The notes: a model not told the origin generated them from the sequence alone. Shown: positions 53,345 through 62,993, numbered from the stretch's first letter. The stretch is 64,000 nucleotides of DNA from Algibacter sp. L3A6 (GCF_009796825.1 NZ_CP047030.1:372001-436000), one strand, 5' to 3'. Made by a program: numbers and translations.

Positions 53345-55588
53345 TTAAAACCTATAACTCACAGTAAACTTACTAGAAAACGGTGTGCCTGGTGTAAAAT
53401 GAATTTCTTCTACAGGTGCGGTTTCATTCTGTAAGCGTGAGGTTGTAGCAAATTGTGTTTCGTTCCATTCGGTATCAAAAAGATTCTCTATAGCGAAACC
53501 AAACGTTAAATTATTAATGCTGTAATTCACGTTAAAATCGCTCACAAAATAACCTTTGGCAACAATACTATTATCTTCGTTTGCTGGTCTATCATCAATA
53601 TACCTAAAATTTAATCCTCCAGAAAACCCTTTTAAATCATTAACTGTAAGTCCACCTGTTAAAGTGAAATCTGGAGCCAACGGAATATAATCTTCACCAG
53701 AAGTTTCATCTATACTACGCGCTTTTGTAAGTGTAGCATCGGTATTTAAAAACAACCAATTGTTTAATTGATATCTTAAACCAAAATCTGCACCATAACG
53801 TCTTGTTCTTCCGCTAGGTTCAACAATACCAGCATCGCCAACATACACAAACTCTTGCTCTAAAAACAAATACCATAAAGTAGAATTAACCACTAATTTT
53901 GGTATTGGTTTCCAAATATTACCAAGATCAACGCCATAGGCTTTTGGCAAAACATTTTCACTAGCATTGGTTACAACAACTCGTGTATCATTAGAGTGAA
54001 AACCAATACCCGATTTTAAGTATAGTTGTAAATTATCTTTTGCGTTATAAAAGAAATTTAACTTAGGCAACAACGCTGTTTTGGTTTCATCTAAAGACGT
54101 GTAGTTTGTTTGTAGTTTATCATTATACATAAATTTAAAATGCTCTAAACGTAAAGCTGGAGCAACAATAAGTTTTCCAAACTCAAATTCTGCATTTACA
54201 AACATACTTGCGTTAGTTTGGTTTATATCACCCAACTGCACTTGCTCTAATGTTGTACTTCTATTTAACGTTTTAGATAACTCGGTATCGTTTGCAACAT
54301 CGTTTCTTAAACTTACACCTGCACTTAAAACTACAGGTGTTTTCCCTAAATAAGTATCATGAATTAAACGACTATTAAATCCAAAAATATCACGATTTTC
54401 AATTTGTTTTATTTGATCGCCATTTACAGAATCTTCTAAAAAGAATGTAAAATTAGAATACAGTTCGAATGCCGAATGTGTATAAAACATATTGGTTTTT
54501 AACCTTGTATCATCATTTATATACTTACTATATTCTATGTTTAAATTGGTACGTTGCGTGTTACCACCTTCGGTATCATCGATAGCTCCAAATCTAGAAA
54601 TATTTCCATTATCAACTTCGCGTTGTGGTATTTGTCCAGAAGCATCCCAACGACTTTTAAAGTGAGACAGTGTTAAGCTTAATTTATTATTTTCTGGAGA
54701 AATAACGGTGTACTTTCCAAATAGATTAAGTCTATTAAAATTTTGAGGAGACTCAAACGGGCCATCATTTTCTAAATACTCAATGGCCATATAAGCGTTT
54801 TCATTTTTAGAATCGCCCAACAAATCAAACATCCCAAGAGTTCTTAAGGAGTTAAATTGGCCAATAGACAATGAAACCTGACTATCTTTTATATAATCTT
54901 TGGTAGAAAAATCTACATAACCTGCGGTGTTAAAATCACCTTTATTGGCATAATAACTTCCTTTACCAAAATCTATTTTGTTAACCGTTTCGGCTATTAA
55001 AAAGTGTAAATCACTATACCCTTGCCCGTGTGCATGGGACACCATATTTACTGGCATACCGTCTACAGAAATGGCAACATCGGTTCCGTGATCGATATCA
55101 AAACCTCTTAAAAAAAGCTGTTCTGCTTTTCCGCCACCAGCGTGTTGACCAATAATTAAACCAGGTACTTTTCGTAATACTTCTTGCGAAGAGTTTACGG
55201 GATCGATACTTAAATCTAATCGAGAAATTGTGCTTAACGCATTTAATTGCTCATTAAGGTGTAGCTCTTCTAACTGAAATGTTTTCTCTTGTAAAGTAAT
55301 CGTTATTCCAGAAGTCAAAGCCTTCTCTTCTAAAACCAAAATCTGATTTTTATAACCTAGAAGTCCAACTTTAAGTGAATCGCCTATTTTATTTTCATCT
55401 AAAACAAACCTACCATTTGCAGAAGAGTGCGCATGCGTCTCTGAATTTAAGTTATAAACATAAGCAGCTTCTAAAGGCTGATTATTTCCATCTATTATCA
55501 CACCTTTTAAACGTTGTGAAAACCCTAAATTAACTAAAAACAAAACTAAAACTGTAGAAAGATATTTTCTATAATTCATATAAAACAT
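53345..55588 (-). CDS. TonB-dependent outer-membrane receptor
   Basis: The 747-residue protein has a signal peptide, a carboxypeptidase-D-like N-terminal domain (about 24-100, with HAHSSANGRF), a plug domain and a 22-strand barrel ending SSKFTVSYRF. The plug has the unusual His/Gly-rich region GQHAGGGKAEQLFLRGFDID and VNMVSHAHGQGYSDLHFL, which points to metal or metal-complex uptake (inference). It follows the TPR lipoprotein gene without gap; a second ATG at 55579 gives a more typical signal peptide start. Confidence 0.92.
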   Translation of the reverse strand: MFYMNYRKYLSTVLVLFLVNLGFSQRLKGVIIDGNNQPLEAAYVYNLNSETHAHSSANGRFVLDENKIGDSLKVGLLGYKNQILVLEEKALTSGITITLQEKTFQLEELHLNEQLNALSTISRLDLSIDPVNSSQEVLRKVPGLIIGQHAGGGKAEQLFLRGFDIDHGTDVAISVDGMPVNMVSHAHGQGYSDLHFLIAETVNKIDFGKGSYYANKGDFNTAGYVDFSTKDYIKDSQVSLSIGQFNSLRTLGMFDLLGDSKNENAYMAIEYLENDGPFESPQNFNRLNLFGKYTVISPENNKLSLTLSHFKSRWDASGQIPQREVDNGNISRFGAIDDTEGGNTQRTNLNIEYSKYINDDTRLKTNMFYTHSAFELYSNFTFFLEDSVNGDQIKQIENRDIFGFNSRLIHDTYLGKTPVVLSAGVSLRNDVANDTELSKTLNRSTTLEQVQLGDINQTNASMFVNAEFEFGKLIVAPALRLEHFKFMYNDKLQTNYTSLDETKTALLPKLNFFYNAKDNLQLYLKSGIGFHSNDTRVVVTNASENVLPKAYGVDLGNIWKPIPKLVVNSTLWYLFLEQEFVYVGDAGIVEPSGRTRRYGADFGLRYQLNNWLFLNTDATLTKARSIDETSGEDYIPLAPDFTLTGGLTVNDLKGFSGGLNFRYIDDRPANEDNSIVAKGYFVSDFNVNYSINNLTFGFAIENLFDTEWNETQFATTSRLQNETAPVEEIHFTPGTPFSSKFTVSYRF

Positions 55589-56881
55589 TTAAATATTACG
55601 AATTTCATTGGCCATTAAAGGACCAAGTTCAAAAATACTATTATTCAATTCTTTTTTTAATTCTTCGGCTTTTTTTAACTTTCCGTTAACCTTATAGATA
55701 CGTGCTAAATGGTATAACACATCAGGTTCTGATGTTTTTCCAACAACAAAATCTTCCATAACTGTTAATGCTTTTTTAGTGTCTCCCAAATTAAAATAAG
55801 ACCAAGCTAACAAATCGTAGGATTGTGGTGTTGGGCGATTTTCAATTTCGGTTAACGCTATTTCTAAAGCTTTGTTTTTCATATTAATATCTTCAGCAAA
55901 TAAAAGCGCGTTATATTTATTATACATATCGCCATATTGCGTATTGCTTACTGCTTTTTTGTATAATTCTAATTGCTCTTTTTGCAGCTCAGCATCTTCT
56001 AGATATTCAGCAATATCTGCCTTCAGTAAATAGTAATCTGGAGATAAATGAGTTCTAGTAGCATAATCTAAAATGCGCAACGCTTCCTTTGGGTTTTTCT
56101 CGTGAGAATACACAATCCAAGCAATTCCTTTTTTAGAATAAGCATCTTGCGGATCAATTTCTAAAGCCATTAAATAATGCTTATAAGCAGCTTCTATTTT
56201 TCCGGCGTGCCCGTAATAATCGGCTAAATTAGTATATACCCATTTTTTTGTAGATGGTATATTGGTATATTCCGCCATGGTTTTAGCACGTTCCATATAT
56301 TTTATGGCAGCATCTAAATCGCCACGAACATCCGACCATTTTGATAAACGAATGATATAATCGAAATCTTCAAAATCTTTAAAAGTTTCTAAATAACTCT
56401 TTGCTGCTTCAAAATCTCCTAATTCTAGGTTAACATCGAAAAGCATTTTTTGAGTACTTTCTAAATGTTCCCCATTAATTTCTGCTTTTTTAAGTAAACC
56501 TAAAGCTTCTTTAAAACGGTGTTGCGAAATATAATTTCTTGCTAAAGCACGTAAATAGCCTGTGCTAGTATAGTTTACAGCCTCGTTAGCTTTTATTAAA
56601 CTTTCTTCGGCCTCTAAAAGAGATTCAATATTACCCGTAACTCCAAATATTTGAGATTGTGAGGCAGATACCTTTGATAAATAAGGAAATTGATTAGGTT
56701 GTTTTTCTAGTTTTTGTTTCCAAAAATTTAAATCGGCCTGAGCCAATGCTAATTCTTTATTGGTTGTGTTTTCTAAAAAAACATTATAATCTTTAGAGTT
56801 GGTAATTTTATTATCGGCATTATTACAACTTACAAAACAAGCTACTAATAATACAAACGCCAGTTGATGAATGATTTTCAT
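55589..56881 (-). CDS. TPR-repeat lipoprotein
   Basis: The 430-residue protein has a lipoprotein signal (LLVACFVSCNNADN, cysteine 19) and then about nine helix-turn-helix repeats of TPR type (for example KWVYTNLADYYGHAGKIEAA, YKHYLMALEIDPQDAYSKKG). It ends adjacent to the TonB receptor start, so it is co-translated. It probably works with the receptor at the outer membrane; there is no SusD-like domain. The partner role is inferred from adjacency. Confidence 0.88.
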   Translation of the reverse strand: MKIIHQLAFVLLVACFVSCNNADNKITNSKDYNVFLENTTNKELALAQADLNFWKQKLEKQPNQFPYLSKVSASQSQIFGVTGNIESLLEAEESLIKANEAVNYTSTGYLRALARNYISQHRFKEALGLLKKAEINGEHLESTQKMLFDVNLELGDFEAAKSYLETFKDFEDFDYIIRLSKWSDVRGDLDAAIKYMERAKTMAEYTNIPSTKKWVYTNLADYYGHAGKIEAAYKHYLMALEIDPQDAYSKKGIAWIVYSHEKNPKEALRILDYATRTHLSPDYYLLKADIAEYLEDAELQKEQLELYKKAVSNTQYGDMYNKYNALLFAEDINMKNKALEIALTEIENRPTPQSYDLLAWSYFNLGDTKKALTVMEDFVVGKTSEPDVLYHLARIYKVNGKLKKAEELKKELNNSIFELGPLMANEIRNI

Positions 56882-56929
56882 GATTTTAGATTTTTAGTGT
56901 GATTTTTTTGTGATTCTTTTTTAGGTTAA

Positions 56930-56971
56930 AAAAATAAAGAGGCTGTTTAAAAAAATAATTAAACAACCTCT
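56930..56971 (-). terminator. Terminator or attenuator between DUF4331 and TPR genes
   Basis: On the minus strand AGAGGTTGTTTAA pairs with TTAAACAGCCTCT (one wobble), followed by a T-rich run. It lies 11 bp after the second DUF4331 stop and 49 bp before the TPR start. It may lower expression of the TPR and receptor genes relative to the DUF4331 genes. Confidence 0.7.
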
Positions 56972-56981
56972 AAATAGGCTT

Positions 56982-57539
56982 CTACCACGGAGAAGCTAGG
57001 TAAGGAAATGAAGGCAAAAAGTCTTTATCGTTAGCACTTACATTATCATTAGAAAATTGAGGGTTTTCAGTAAAATCTTCACCACCAAAAATTAATAATA
57101 ACTCTACAGTAATAACATCATCTGTTAAATTACGACCTGTTAAAACATTAGTACCATCGTAAAAAGTTGTTGTTCCGTCTAAGGATACATTTAAAACATC
57201 GGTTGCAAGTAAACCTGTAAAGGTTGCAGCATCTTGTTGTAATGCATTTTTATCGTCAGTGTTAGCAAAAGCAGGACTTAAACCTTCTAAATTTGCTTGA
57301 AACATACTTTGGAATGCAGCGTTTTGTTCTGAAGGAATAGTAACATTGAAATCATCTTTACTAGATCCAGAAACAAATACAGTATTTACTGCAGGTCTTC
57401 CCATTTGATCTTGTTGCATAAATGTTCCTGAAAAATCAGGCTCCATATTTTCTACAATATTGTTATCATCGTCCGATGAGCAGTTAAATGCTAAAAATGA
57501 TAATGCAAATGCGACACTTATATTTTTTATAGTTTTCAT
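56982..57539 (-). CDS. DUF4331 (C-terminal half) lipoprotein
   Basis: The 185-residue protein has a signal ending FLAFNCSSDDD (lipoprotein cysteine 20). The rest, from GRPAVNTVFV through NVLTGRNLTDDVITVELLLI to NDKDFLPSFPYLASPW, matches the C-terminal part of DUF4331 proteins, which are normally one chain of 350-550 residues. The N-terminal part is encoded separately just upstream. The function is unknown. Confidence 0.8.
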   Translation of the reverse strand: MKTIKNISVAFALSFLAFNCSSDDDNNIVENMEPDFSGTFMQQDQMGRPAVNTVFVSGSSKDDFNVTIPSEQNAAFQSMFQANLEGLSPAFANTDDKNALQQDAATFTGLLATDVLNVSLDGTTTFYDGTNVLTGRNLTDDVITVELLLIFGGEDFTENPQFSNDNVSANDKDFLPSFPYLASPW

Positions 57540-57565
57540 ACTTAATAATTTTAATTAGTTATTTT

Positions 57566-58219
57566 TTATTTCTTTTTAGATTCTACCCAAGTGTTAATAG
57601 TTCCCGAACCACCAATCATACTTTTTGGCACTTCTACTACTATAGACATTACATTACTACCTGCAAACGTATCTGCTCCTGGATCGTTAAAACCATCAGC
57701 AGTACCAGCAATAATTGCAGAGTATTGTGCAAAATCCATAAAAAACGGATCGTCACGTGGGCCAGCAAAAAACGTCATACCCATTGCATTAGTTTCTGTT
57801 ACAACAGCTTCACCATACGTTGTAATATCTACCCAACCTGTATTAGTTGCTGTAGTTGCGATGGTACTATTAAGTCCTGTTTGCGATGGTGCAACTGGTC
57901 CAAAAAAGTACATTTTTCCGTCTCTCGGAATGGCTTGAATTACCATGTCTTCAATATTGTCACCATCGGTATCAATATTAATTTCAACTAAAACACTTTC
58001 ATCAAATGCAGCATCGGCCGTTGCGCTTGGGCTAATTAAACCTTGTACGTTTGCTACAAACACTAAGTTATTTGTGTTTTCAGCTTGAAAGGCATAAAAA
58101 TCTGTGATATCACTTGTTCCTCCTTTTACAGCAGGTGCATCGATATGATCTGCCGCTAAAATGAAGACACTAGCCGCAGCTACTACTCCAATTCCTAATA
58201 CTCTTTTTAAGTTTTTCAT
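57566..58219 (-). CDS. DUF4331 (N-terminal half) exported protein
   Basis: The 217-residue protein has a signal peptide and then ADHIDAPAVKGGTSDITDFYAF, the hallmark N-terminal motif of DUF4331. INIDTDGDNIEDMVIQAIPR and FFAGPRDDPFFMDFAQ follow. The signal is not of lipoprotein type, so it is probably periplasmic or secreted. It is first in the unit, 26 bp upstream of the second half. The acidic repeats suggest metal binding, but this is not proven. Confidence 0.82.
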   Translation of the reverse strand: MKNLKRVLGIGVVAAASVFILAADHIDAPAVKGGTSDITDFYAFQAENTNNLVFVANVQGLISPSATADAAFDESVLVEINIDTDGDNIEDMVIQAIPRDGKMYFFGPVAPSQTGLNSTIATTATNTGWVDITTYGEAVVTETNAMGMTFFAGPRDDPFFMDFAQYSAIIAGTADGFNDPGADTFAGSNVMSIVVEVPKSMIGGSGTINTWVESKKK

Positions 58220-58342
58220 GATTTTGAATTTTTGTTAATCTGTTAATTTTTGAATTCACGCATACCTACGAAGAAACAACAAGAGCGGTTTTGTTAAAAT
58301 TATGTTAAAGCGAAAAACCACCTAAATATTGGATATAAAATT

Positions 58343-58350
58343 TATCTTTG
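58343..58350 (+). promoter_or_regulatory. Putative -7 element of the LETM1-like gene
   Basis: TATCTTTG matches TAnnTTTG, 24 bp before the ATG at 58375. The in-frame TTG at 58348 lies inside it and was rejected as start. Confidence 0.45.
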
Positions 58351-58374
58351 TCTCTTATTAAAAATGATAGTAGA

Positions 58375-59547
58375 ATGAACCCATCGGCTTCTGGTTGGAT
58401 AAATAAATTGCTTACAGATGTTAGTAAAAAGGATGCGCTATTTAATATAGACAAAGAATCTTTTTATGAAGCATTGCGCGATTCTGGATTTATCTACGGA
58501 AGCAATTTAGAAGTTGTAGAACATACTTTTGAAAATAAAGACCTTACAGAAGAAGAACTTTGTAAAACCAATTTATGCCTAGCATTTTTATACACGCACA
58601 AAACATCGAACTCTAAAGCCGAGTTTGTAGATAGTGTTATTGGTTTTTATTCTACTATTAAGGAATCTAAAAATACTTTTTTTCAGGATTTATTAGGTGG
58701 TAAAAAATCGAACGAGCAACTCGAAAAAATAATTCACAAACGCGTTCAAATAGACGCTAATGTTTTAACAAAAAACTTTAACTACTTTGTTATTAACGCG
58801 CTACTATATATAGATGTGTTGGCGTACCAAGGCTATTTAAAAAACGAAACCATTTCGATTGAATATTTAAAAAATTTAGAAGCTGCCATTACCTCTATTT
58901 CTTTAGAAGTTTTGAATGCCAAAGCCTCTAAAAACAAATATGACGAAAGTTTAATTAAACTGTTTGAATCTTCTTTACGCTACCAAAACGACACGCATAT
59001 AGATTATAAAGCAGCCGTTGCTATGGTAAAAACTTCTAAGGAAGCCTACTATATTTTAGACATTGCCTGCATGGCCTCTTGGAGTGATGCTATTATAGAC
59101 GAGAAAGAATATCAATTTTTAGTAAAACTAGGTCAAGATTTAAGATTGAATAGTGAACGTATTCAGCAATCCATCCAAAGTGTAAACACCTTCTACACAG
59201 CCAACAAAGGCAATATTGCGCTTTTAAGTTCTAAAAATATTGTACACAGTTTTTACGATAATTCTAGTAAAATGGTATACAAACTTATTACTAGAAATAG
59301 TAAACGCTTGTATCAAGAACTAAAGGATAGCAAGGAACTTATGGTTCTACTTACCCAGTCTACCGTTAGAGATTTAACCAAAGAGGAACAGAAAAAAGTA
59401 ACCGACCAACTATTAGATATTTTTAAATCCATACCTAGTTTAGCAATTTTTCTATTACCAGGCGGTGCCATTTTATTGCCTTTGGTTATTAAATTTATTC
59501 CAAAATTATTACCTTCTGCTTTCGATGAAAATAGAATAAAGAAATAA
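58375..59547 (+). CDS. LETM1-related protein
   Basis: From the ATG at 58375 the product has 390 residues (MNPSASGWINKLLTDVSKKD). It is mostly helical. The end, RDLTKEEQKKVTDQLLDIFK followed by SIPSLAIFLLPGGAILLPLV and IKFIPKLLPSAF, has the LETM1-like ribosome-binding/membrane motif seen in flavobacterial proteins annotated as LETM1-related biofilm-associated. The function in bacteria is not established. It stands alone. Confidence 0.75.
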   Translation: MNPSASGWINKLLTDVSKKDALFNIDKESFYEALRDSGFIYGSNLEVVEHTFENKDLTEEELCKTNLCLAFLYTHKTSNSKAEFVDSVIGFYSTIKESKNTFFQDLLGGKKSNEQLEKIIHKRVQIDANVLTKNFNYFVINALLYIDVLAYQGYLKNETISIEYLKNLEAAITSISLEVLNAKASKNKYDESLIKLFESSLRYQNDTHIDYKAAVAMVKTSKEAYYILDIACMASWSDAIIDEKEYQFLVKLGQDLRLNSERIQQSIQSVNTFYTANKGNIALLSSKNIVHSFYDNSSKMVYKLITRNSKRLYQELKDSKELMVLLTQSTVRDLTKEEQKKVTDQLLDIFKSIPSLAIFLLPGGAILLPLVIKFIPKLLPSAFDENRIKK

Positions 59548-59712
59548 TAGATTCCACTTTTCATCGTTTATAACATGTTGAAATCACATTGGCTAAACAT
59601 TAGTTTTAGCCGAACTCCGTGGTCTATCAGTGAAAAAAAAATCTGTTCTTTTAGAACTATTTTATTTTTTTCAGTTAGATTTACGAATACTAACATTCTA
59701 ATCATATAAAAT

Positions 59713-60708
59713 TTGAAGACATCATATACAATTGAGGAAATTAACGACGTATTACAAGGCGAATTAATTGGCCATACTACACAAGAAATTAACGGACCAG
59801 AACAATTACAAAACGCGAATAATAATCATATCACTTTCGTTGGAAGTGTTAAATACGTGAAATTTTGGGCCGACTCTAAAGCATGTGCTGCTGTTGTAAA
59901 TGATAATTTAAAAATTGAAGCTGGAGATAATCGCGCTATTATTAAAGTGAAAAATGCCGATTTAGCAATGGCTAAAATACTGGACCTTTTTAATCAGCCA
60001 GCTCCCGTATTCGATACCGATATTCACCCAACAGCCGTTATACACGAAACTGCAAAAATTGGTAACGGATGTAAAATTGGAGCCAATTGCTACGTTGGTA
60101 AAGATGTAGAATTGGGTAACGAAGTTATACTATACCCTAATGTTTGTGTTTTTGACGAAACCATTATTGGTGATAAAACCATAGTTTGGTCGGGTACCGT
60201 AATTCGCGAGCGTTGTATTATTGGTAGTAACTGTATTTTCCATACTAATGTAAGTATTGGTGCCGATGGTTTTGGATACAGACCAAGTGACGATGGTAGA
60301 GGCTTAGTTAAAATACCACAAATAGGAAATGTAATTATTGGTCATTTTGTTGAAATTGGAGCAAATTCATGTGTAGATAGAGCCAAATTCAGCTCTACCA
60401 TAATTGGCGACGGTTGTAAAATTGATAATTTAGTACAGGTGGCTCACAATAGTGTTATGGGACGATCTTGTATTATGGCTGGACATAGTGGCCTTGCAGG
60501 TTCTGTTACACTTGGAGATGGTGTTATTATTGGCGGAAGCGCTTCTATTAAAGACCATACCAACATTGATTCGGGAGCAACCGTAGGTGCTGGATCTGGC
60601 GTAATGAACGATGTAAAAGCCGGACAAACCGTTTTAGGTTATCCTGCTCAAGATGCTCGCGATATGCTAAAACAATGGGTTGCTATGCGAAGATTAGTTA
60701 AGAAATAA
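59713..60708 (+). CDS. lpxD: UDP-3-O-(3-hydroxyacyl)glucosamine N-acyltransferase
   Basis: The 331-residue protein has an N-terminal uridine-binding domain (1-100) and then left-handed beta-helix hexapeptide repeats (AVIHETAKIGNGCKIGANCY). The catalytic histidine is H245 in VQVAHNSVMG. It adds the second acyl chain in lipid A synthesis. The start is a TTG (59713); no ATG is in reach without losing the conserved first helix. It lies outside any lpx cluster, so it may be one of two LpxD copies often found in Bacteroidota. Confidence 0.92.
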   Translation: MKTSYTIEEINDVLQGELIGHTTQEINGPEQLQNANNNHITFVGSVKYVKFWADSKACAAVVNDNLKIEAGDNRAIIKVKNADLAMAKILDLFNQPAPVFDTDIHPTAVIHETAKIGNGCKIGANCYVGKDVELGNEVILYPNVCVFDETIIGDKTIVWSGTVIRERCIIGSNCIFHTNVSIGADGFGYRPSDDGRGLVKIPQIGNVIIGHFVEIGANSCVDRAKFSSTIIGDGCKIDNLVQVAHNSVMGRSCIMAGHSGLAGSVTLGDGVIIGGSASIKDHTNIDSGATVGAGSGVMNDVKAGQTVLGYPAQDARDMLKQWVAMRRLVKK

Positions 60709-60721
60709 AATTTTATTTATA

Positions 60722-60769
60722 CAAAAGGTTCACTTTATTTGAAATTTTTAAATGGAGTGAACCTTTTTG
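60722..60769. terminator. Bidirectional terminator after lpxD
   Basis: AAAAGGTTCACT near 60723-60734 pairs with AGTGAACCTTTTT (60756-60768). T-runs occur on both strands. It lies between lpxD and the convergent LysE-like gene. Confidence 0.8.
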
Positions 60770-60876
60770 TTTCATATAATTTATTATAGATAATAAGGAA
60801 ATAGAAAATCTAGTTCTGATTTGAATAATTTACTTCTATTAATTTCATGTTGTCTACAAACTAATTTGATAGGTAA

Positions 60877-61494
60877 TTACAACAAATAAATTAAGTTCCC
60901 AACTCCAACAACTCCTGTTAAACAGCCTAAAATAAAATCCATTCTAGTTGCTATAAAAGTAAGCTTGTGTTCAATTCTGCTCGCTACTGTGGCATACACG
61001 GCATACAACGTAAATGAGCCCGCCGTAGAACCTATAGAGAAATATAAACTATTAAGAAGTGAGTATTCGAAATACTCTAAACCTATTAGCAAAGAAATAG
61101 ACGTGAAGTAAAACGGAATGGCAAAAGTATTTAATAAAGACATACCAATACCGTGTAAGTAAGCTTTAGACTTATCGATTTCTTGTTTTTTAATTTGCTT
61201 TTTTGAAGTAAAATATAACCTAAAAAAGTTTGCTGATAATAGGAGAAGAATACCTGTACCTACTTTTTGTATCAGGGTAATATATTCTGAATTCTCCATT
61301 AAAACGCTTGAAAGATATGCGCCTATATTAGCTTGAAAGAACAATACTGTAGCAAAACCACCAATGAGATAAAAAGCCGATTTCCGTCCACTTTTCAAAC
61401 TAAACTTAACAACTGTAAGATTTAAAAAACTAGGCACAATACTACCGGAAGCAGCAATAAGAAATCCAAAAAGTAAGCAGGTTAAAAAAGTCAT
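60877..61494 (-). CDS. LysE/RhtB-type membrane transporter
   Basis: The 205-residue protein has six predicted helices. The first reads LTCLLFGFLIAASGSIVPSF followed by SLKSGRKSAFYLIGG, the place where LysE exporters have PGP and the basic R-x-G-x-R-x-G turn. The length fits the family. It probably exports an amino acid or related metabolite; the ligand is unknown. It appears monocistronic. Confidence 0.75.
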   Translation of the reverse strand: MTFLTCLLFGFLIAASGSIVPSFLNLTVVKFSLKSGRKSAFYLIGGFATVLFFQANIGAYLSSVLMENSEYITLIQKVGTGILLLLSANFFRLYFTSKKQIKKQEIDKSKAYLHGIGMSLLNTFAIPFYFTSISLLIGLEYFEYSLLNSLYFSIGSTAGSFTLYAVYATVASRIEHKLTFIATRMDFILGCLTGVVGVGNLIYLL

Positions 61495-61682
61495 ATTTTA
61501 TATCTAGCCACAAATAAACGGCTTAATCCATCAATATGTTACTACGTTTAATCTTTAAATTAACCCGAAACGATTCAACTAAGCCTTTTTTAATCAAATG
61601 GAAAGTTTAAAAATATAGTAACTTAGCCTTCTTTAACCTAGAGTTCTATTTTAGAATAAGCAAAAACGATATTACACGTATT

Positions 61683-62033
61683 ATGAAAATAGTATTAAAA
61701 GTACTCGGTATTATATTTGGTGTTTTATTCATTTTTGGAGCTATTGTGCAATACAACGACCCAGACCCTATATTATGGATTATTATTTATACCATTGCTT
61801 CTATTGCTAGTTTTAGTTATGCCGTTAACAAAATGCCTAAAATGGTTCTACTTGTTATTGGCACTTTATTCTTAATCGGTTTTTTCTCAGCCTACCCAGA
61901 AACTTTTGAAGGTTTTGAAATAGGTATAGGAGATATAAAAAATGTAGAAGAAGCACGAGAAGCTTACGGATTATTGCTAATGGCAATTGTTATGTTTTTG
62001 TTTGGTGGACTTTCTTTTTTAGAGAGGAAGTGA
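61683..62033 (+). CDS. TMEM220-family membrane protein
   Basis: The 116-residue protein has four hydrophobic helices. The loop IVQYNDPDPILWIIIYTIAS after helix 1 is the signature of the transmembrane protein 220 family. The function is unknown in any organism. It is 104 bp upstream of the MtfA-like gene and may be co-transcribed with it. Confidence 0.85.
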   Translation: MKIVLKVLGIIFGVLFIFGAIVQYNDPDPILWIIIYTIASIASFSYAVNKMPKMVLLVIGTLFLIGFFSAYPETFEGFEIGIGDIKNVEEAREAYGLLLMAIVMFLFGGLSFLERK

Positions 62034-62137
62034 ATTAAGTTCACTTTTATTATCAAGTAAAAGGCATTACAACATATACGGTAATTCCTTTTCTTTAAAA
62101 AATAGAATACTTTTACAAAAAACTAAACCATCTTTTT

Positions 62138-62917
62138 ATGGCATTTACTATTGCTTTTATACTATTAGTGGCTTTCGCTCTTTACACCCTTTATGCAACT
62201 AAAAAGAAGAAGGCTGAAAAATTCCCCGCTAATTGGCATAACAAAATCATGCGACATGTTAATTTTTATAAAGGTTTATCTACCGCTGAACAAAAACGAT
62301 TCCAGCGGCGGATTATGGTATTTTTAAGTGAAGTAAATATTGAAAGTGTAGGTTTCAACCTTGAAGATCTCGATAAAATATTAATTGCATGTAGCGCTGT
62401 TATTCCTGTTTTTAATTTCGAGGAATGGCATTACAAAAATTTAAGTACGGTTTTGGTTTATCCAGATCATTTTAATGAAAATTTAGGTTTTGCCCAAACC
62501 GATGAAAACCGACAAATTGCAGGTATGGTTGGTACCGGACAATTTGAACATCAAATGATTTTATCACGAAAAGCACTCCACGGTGGTTTTCAAAAAAAAT
62601 CTCATATTCACAATACAGGTATTCATGAGTTTGTACATTTAATAGACAAACTAGATGGTTTAACAGATGGCGTACCAGAAACCTTAATACAGCAGCCCTA
62701 CGTTATACCTTGGTTAAAAATTATCCATAAAGAAATGGAGGATATAAATAACAATAAATCTGACATTAGAAATTATGGAGGTACCAATGAAGCCGAATTT
62801 TTAGCTGTAGCTTCGGAATATTTTTTTGAACAACCTGAAAAGATGAAGAAAAAACATCCAGACTTGTATCAAATGCTTGAAGTTTGCTTTCGTGTAAAAG
62901 ATAGTTCTAAAACGTAA
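62138..62917 (+). CDS. Zinc-dependent peptidase, MtfA (M90) family
   Basis: The 259-residue protein begins with a membrane helix (AFTIAFILLVAFALYTLYA). The catalytic part has the zinc site HEFVH (H163, E164, H167) and a third glutamate in TNEAEFLAVASEYFF (E218 or E220). E. coli MtfA is a soluble peptidase linked to the Mlc glucose regulator. The N-terminal anchor here is a flavobacterial variation, and the substrate is unknown. Confidence 0.9.
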   Translation: MAFTIAFILLVAFALYTLYATKKKKAEKFPANWHNKIMRHVNFYKGLSTAEQKRFQRRIMVFLSEVNIESVGFNLEDLDKILIACSAVIPVFNFEEWHYKNLSTVLVYPDHFNENLGFAQTDENRQIAGMVGTGQFEHQMILSRKALHGGFQKKSHIHNTGIHEFVHLIDKLDGLTDGVPETLIQQPYVIPWLKIIHKEMEDINNNKSDIRNYGGTNEAEFLAVASEYFFEQPEKMKKKHPDLYQMLEVCFRVKDSSKT

Positions 62918-62993
62918 AAGAGGATTTAAATTCTCTTTAGAAACCCATCCATAAATTAAGATGTTTTTTCTTACTTATTAAGTGCTGATTTTT

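Noticed and set aside
59591..59611. Hairpin GGCTAAA/TTTAGCC downstream of the LETM1-like gene as terminator
   Set aside because: No T-run follows; the stem is short.
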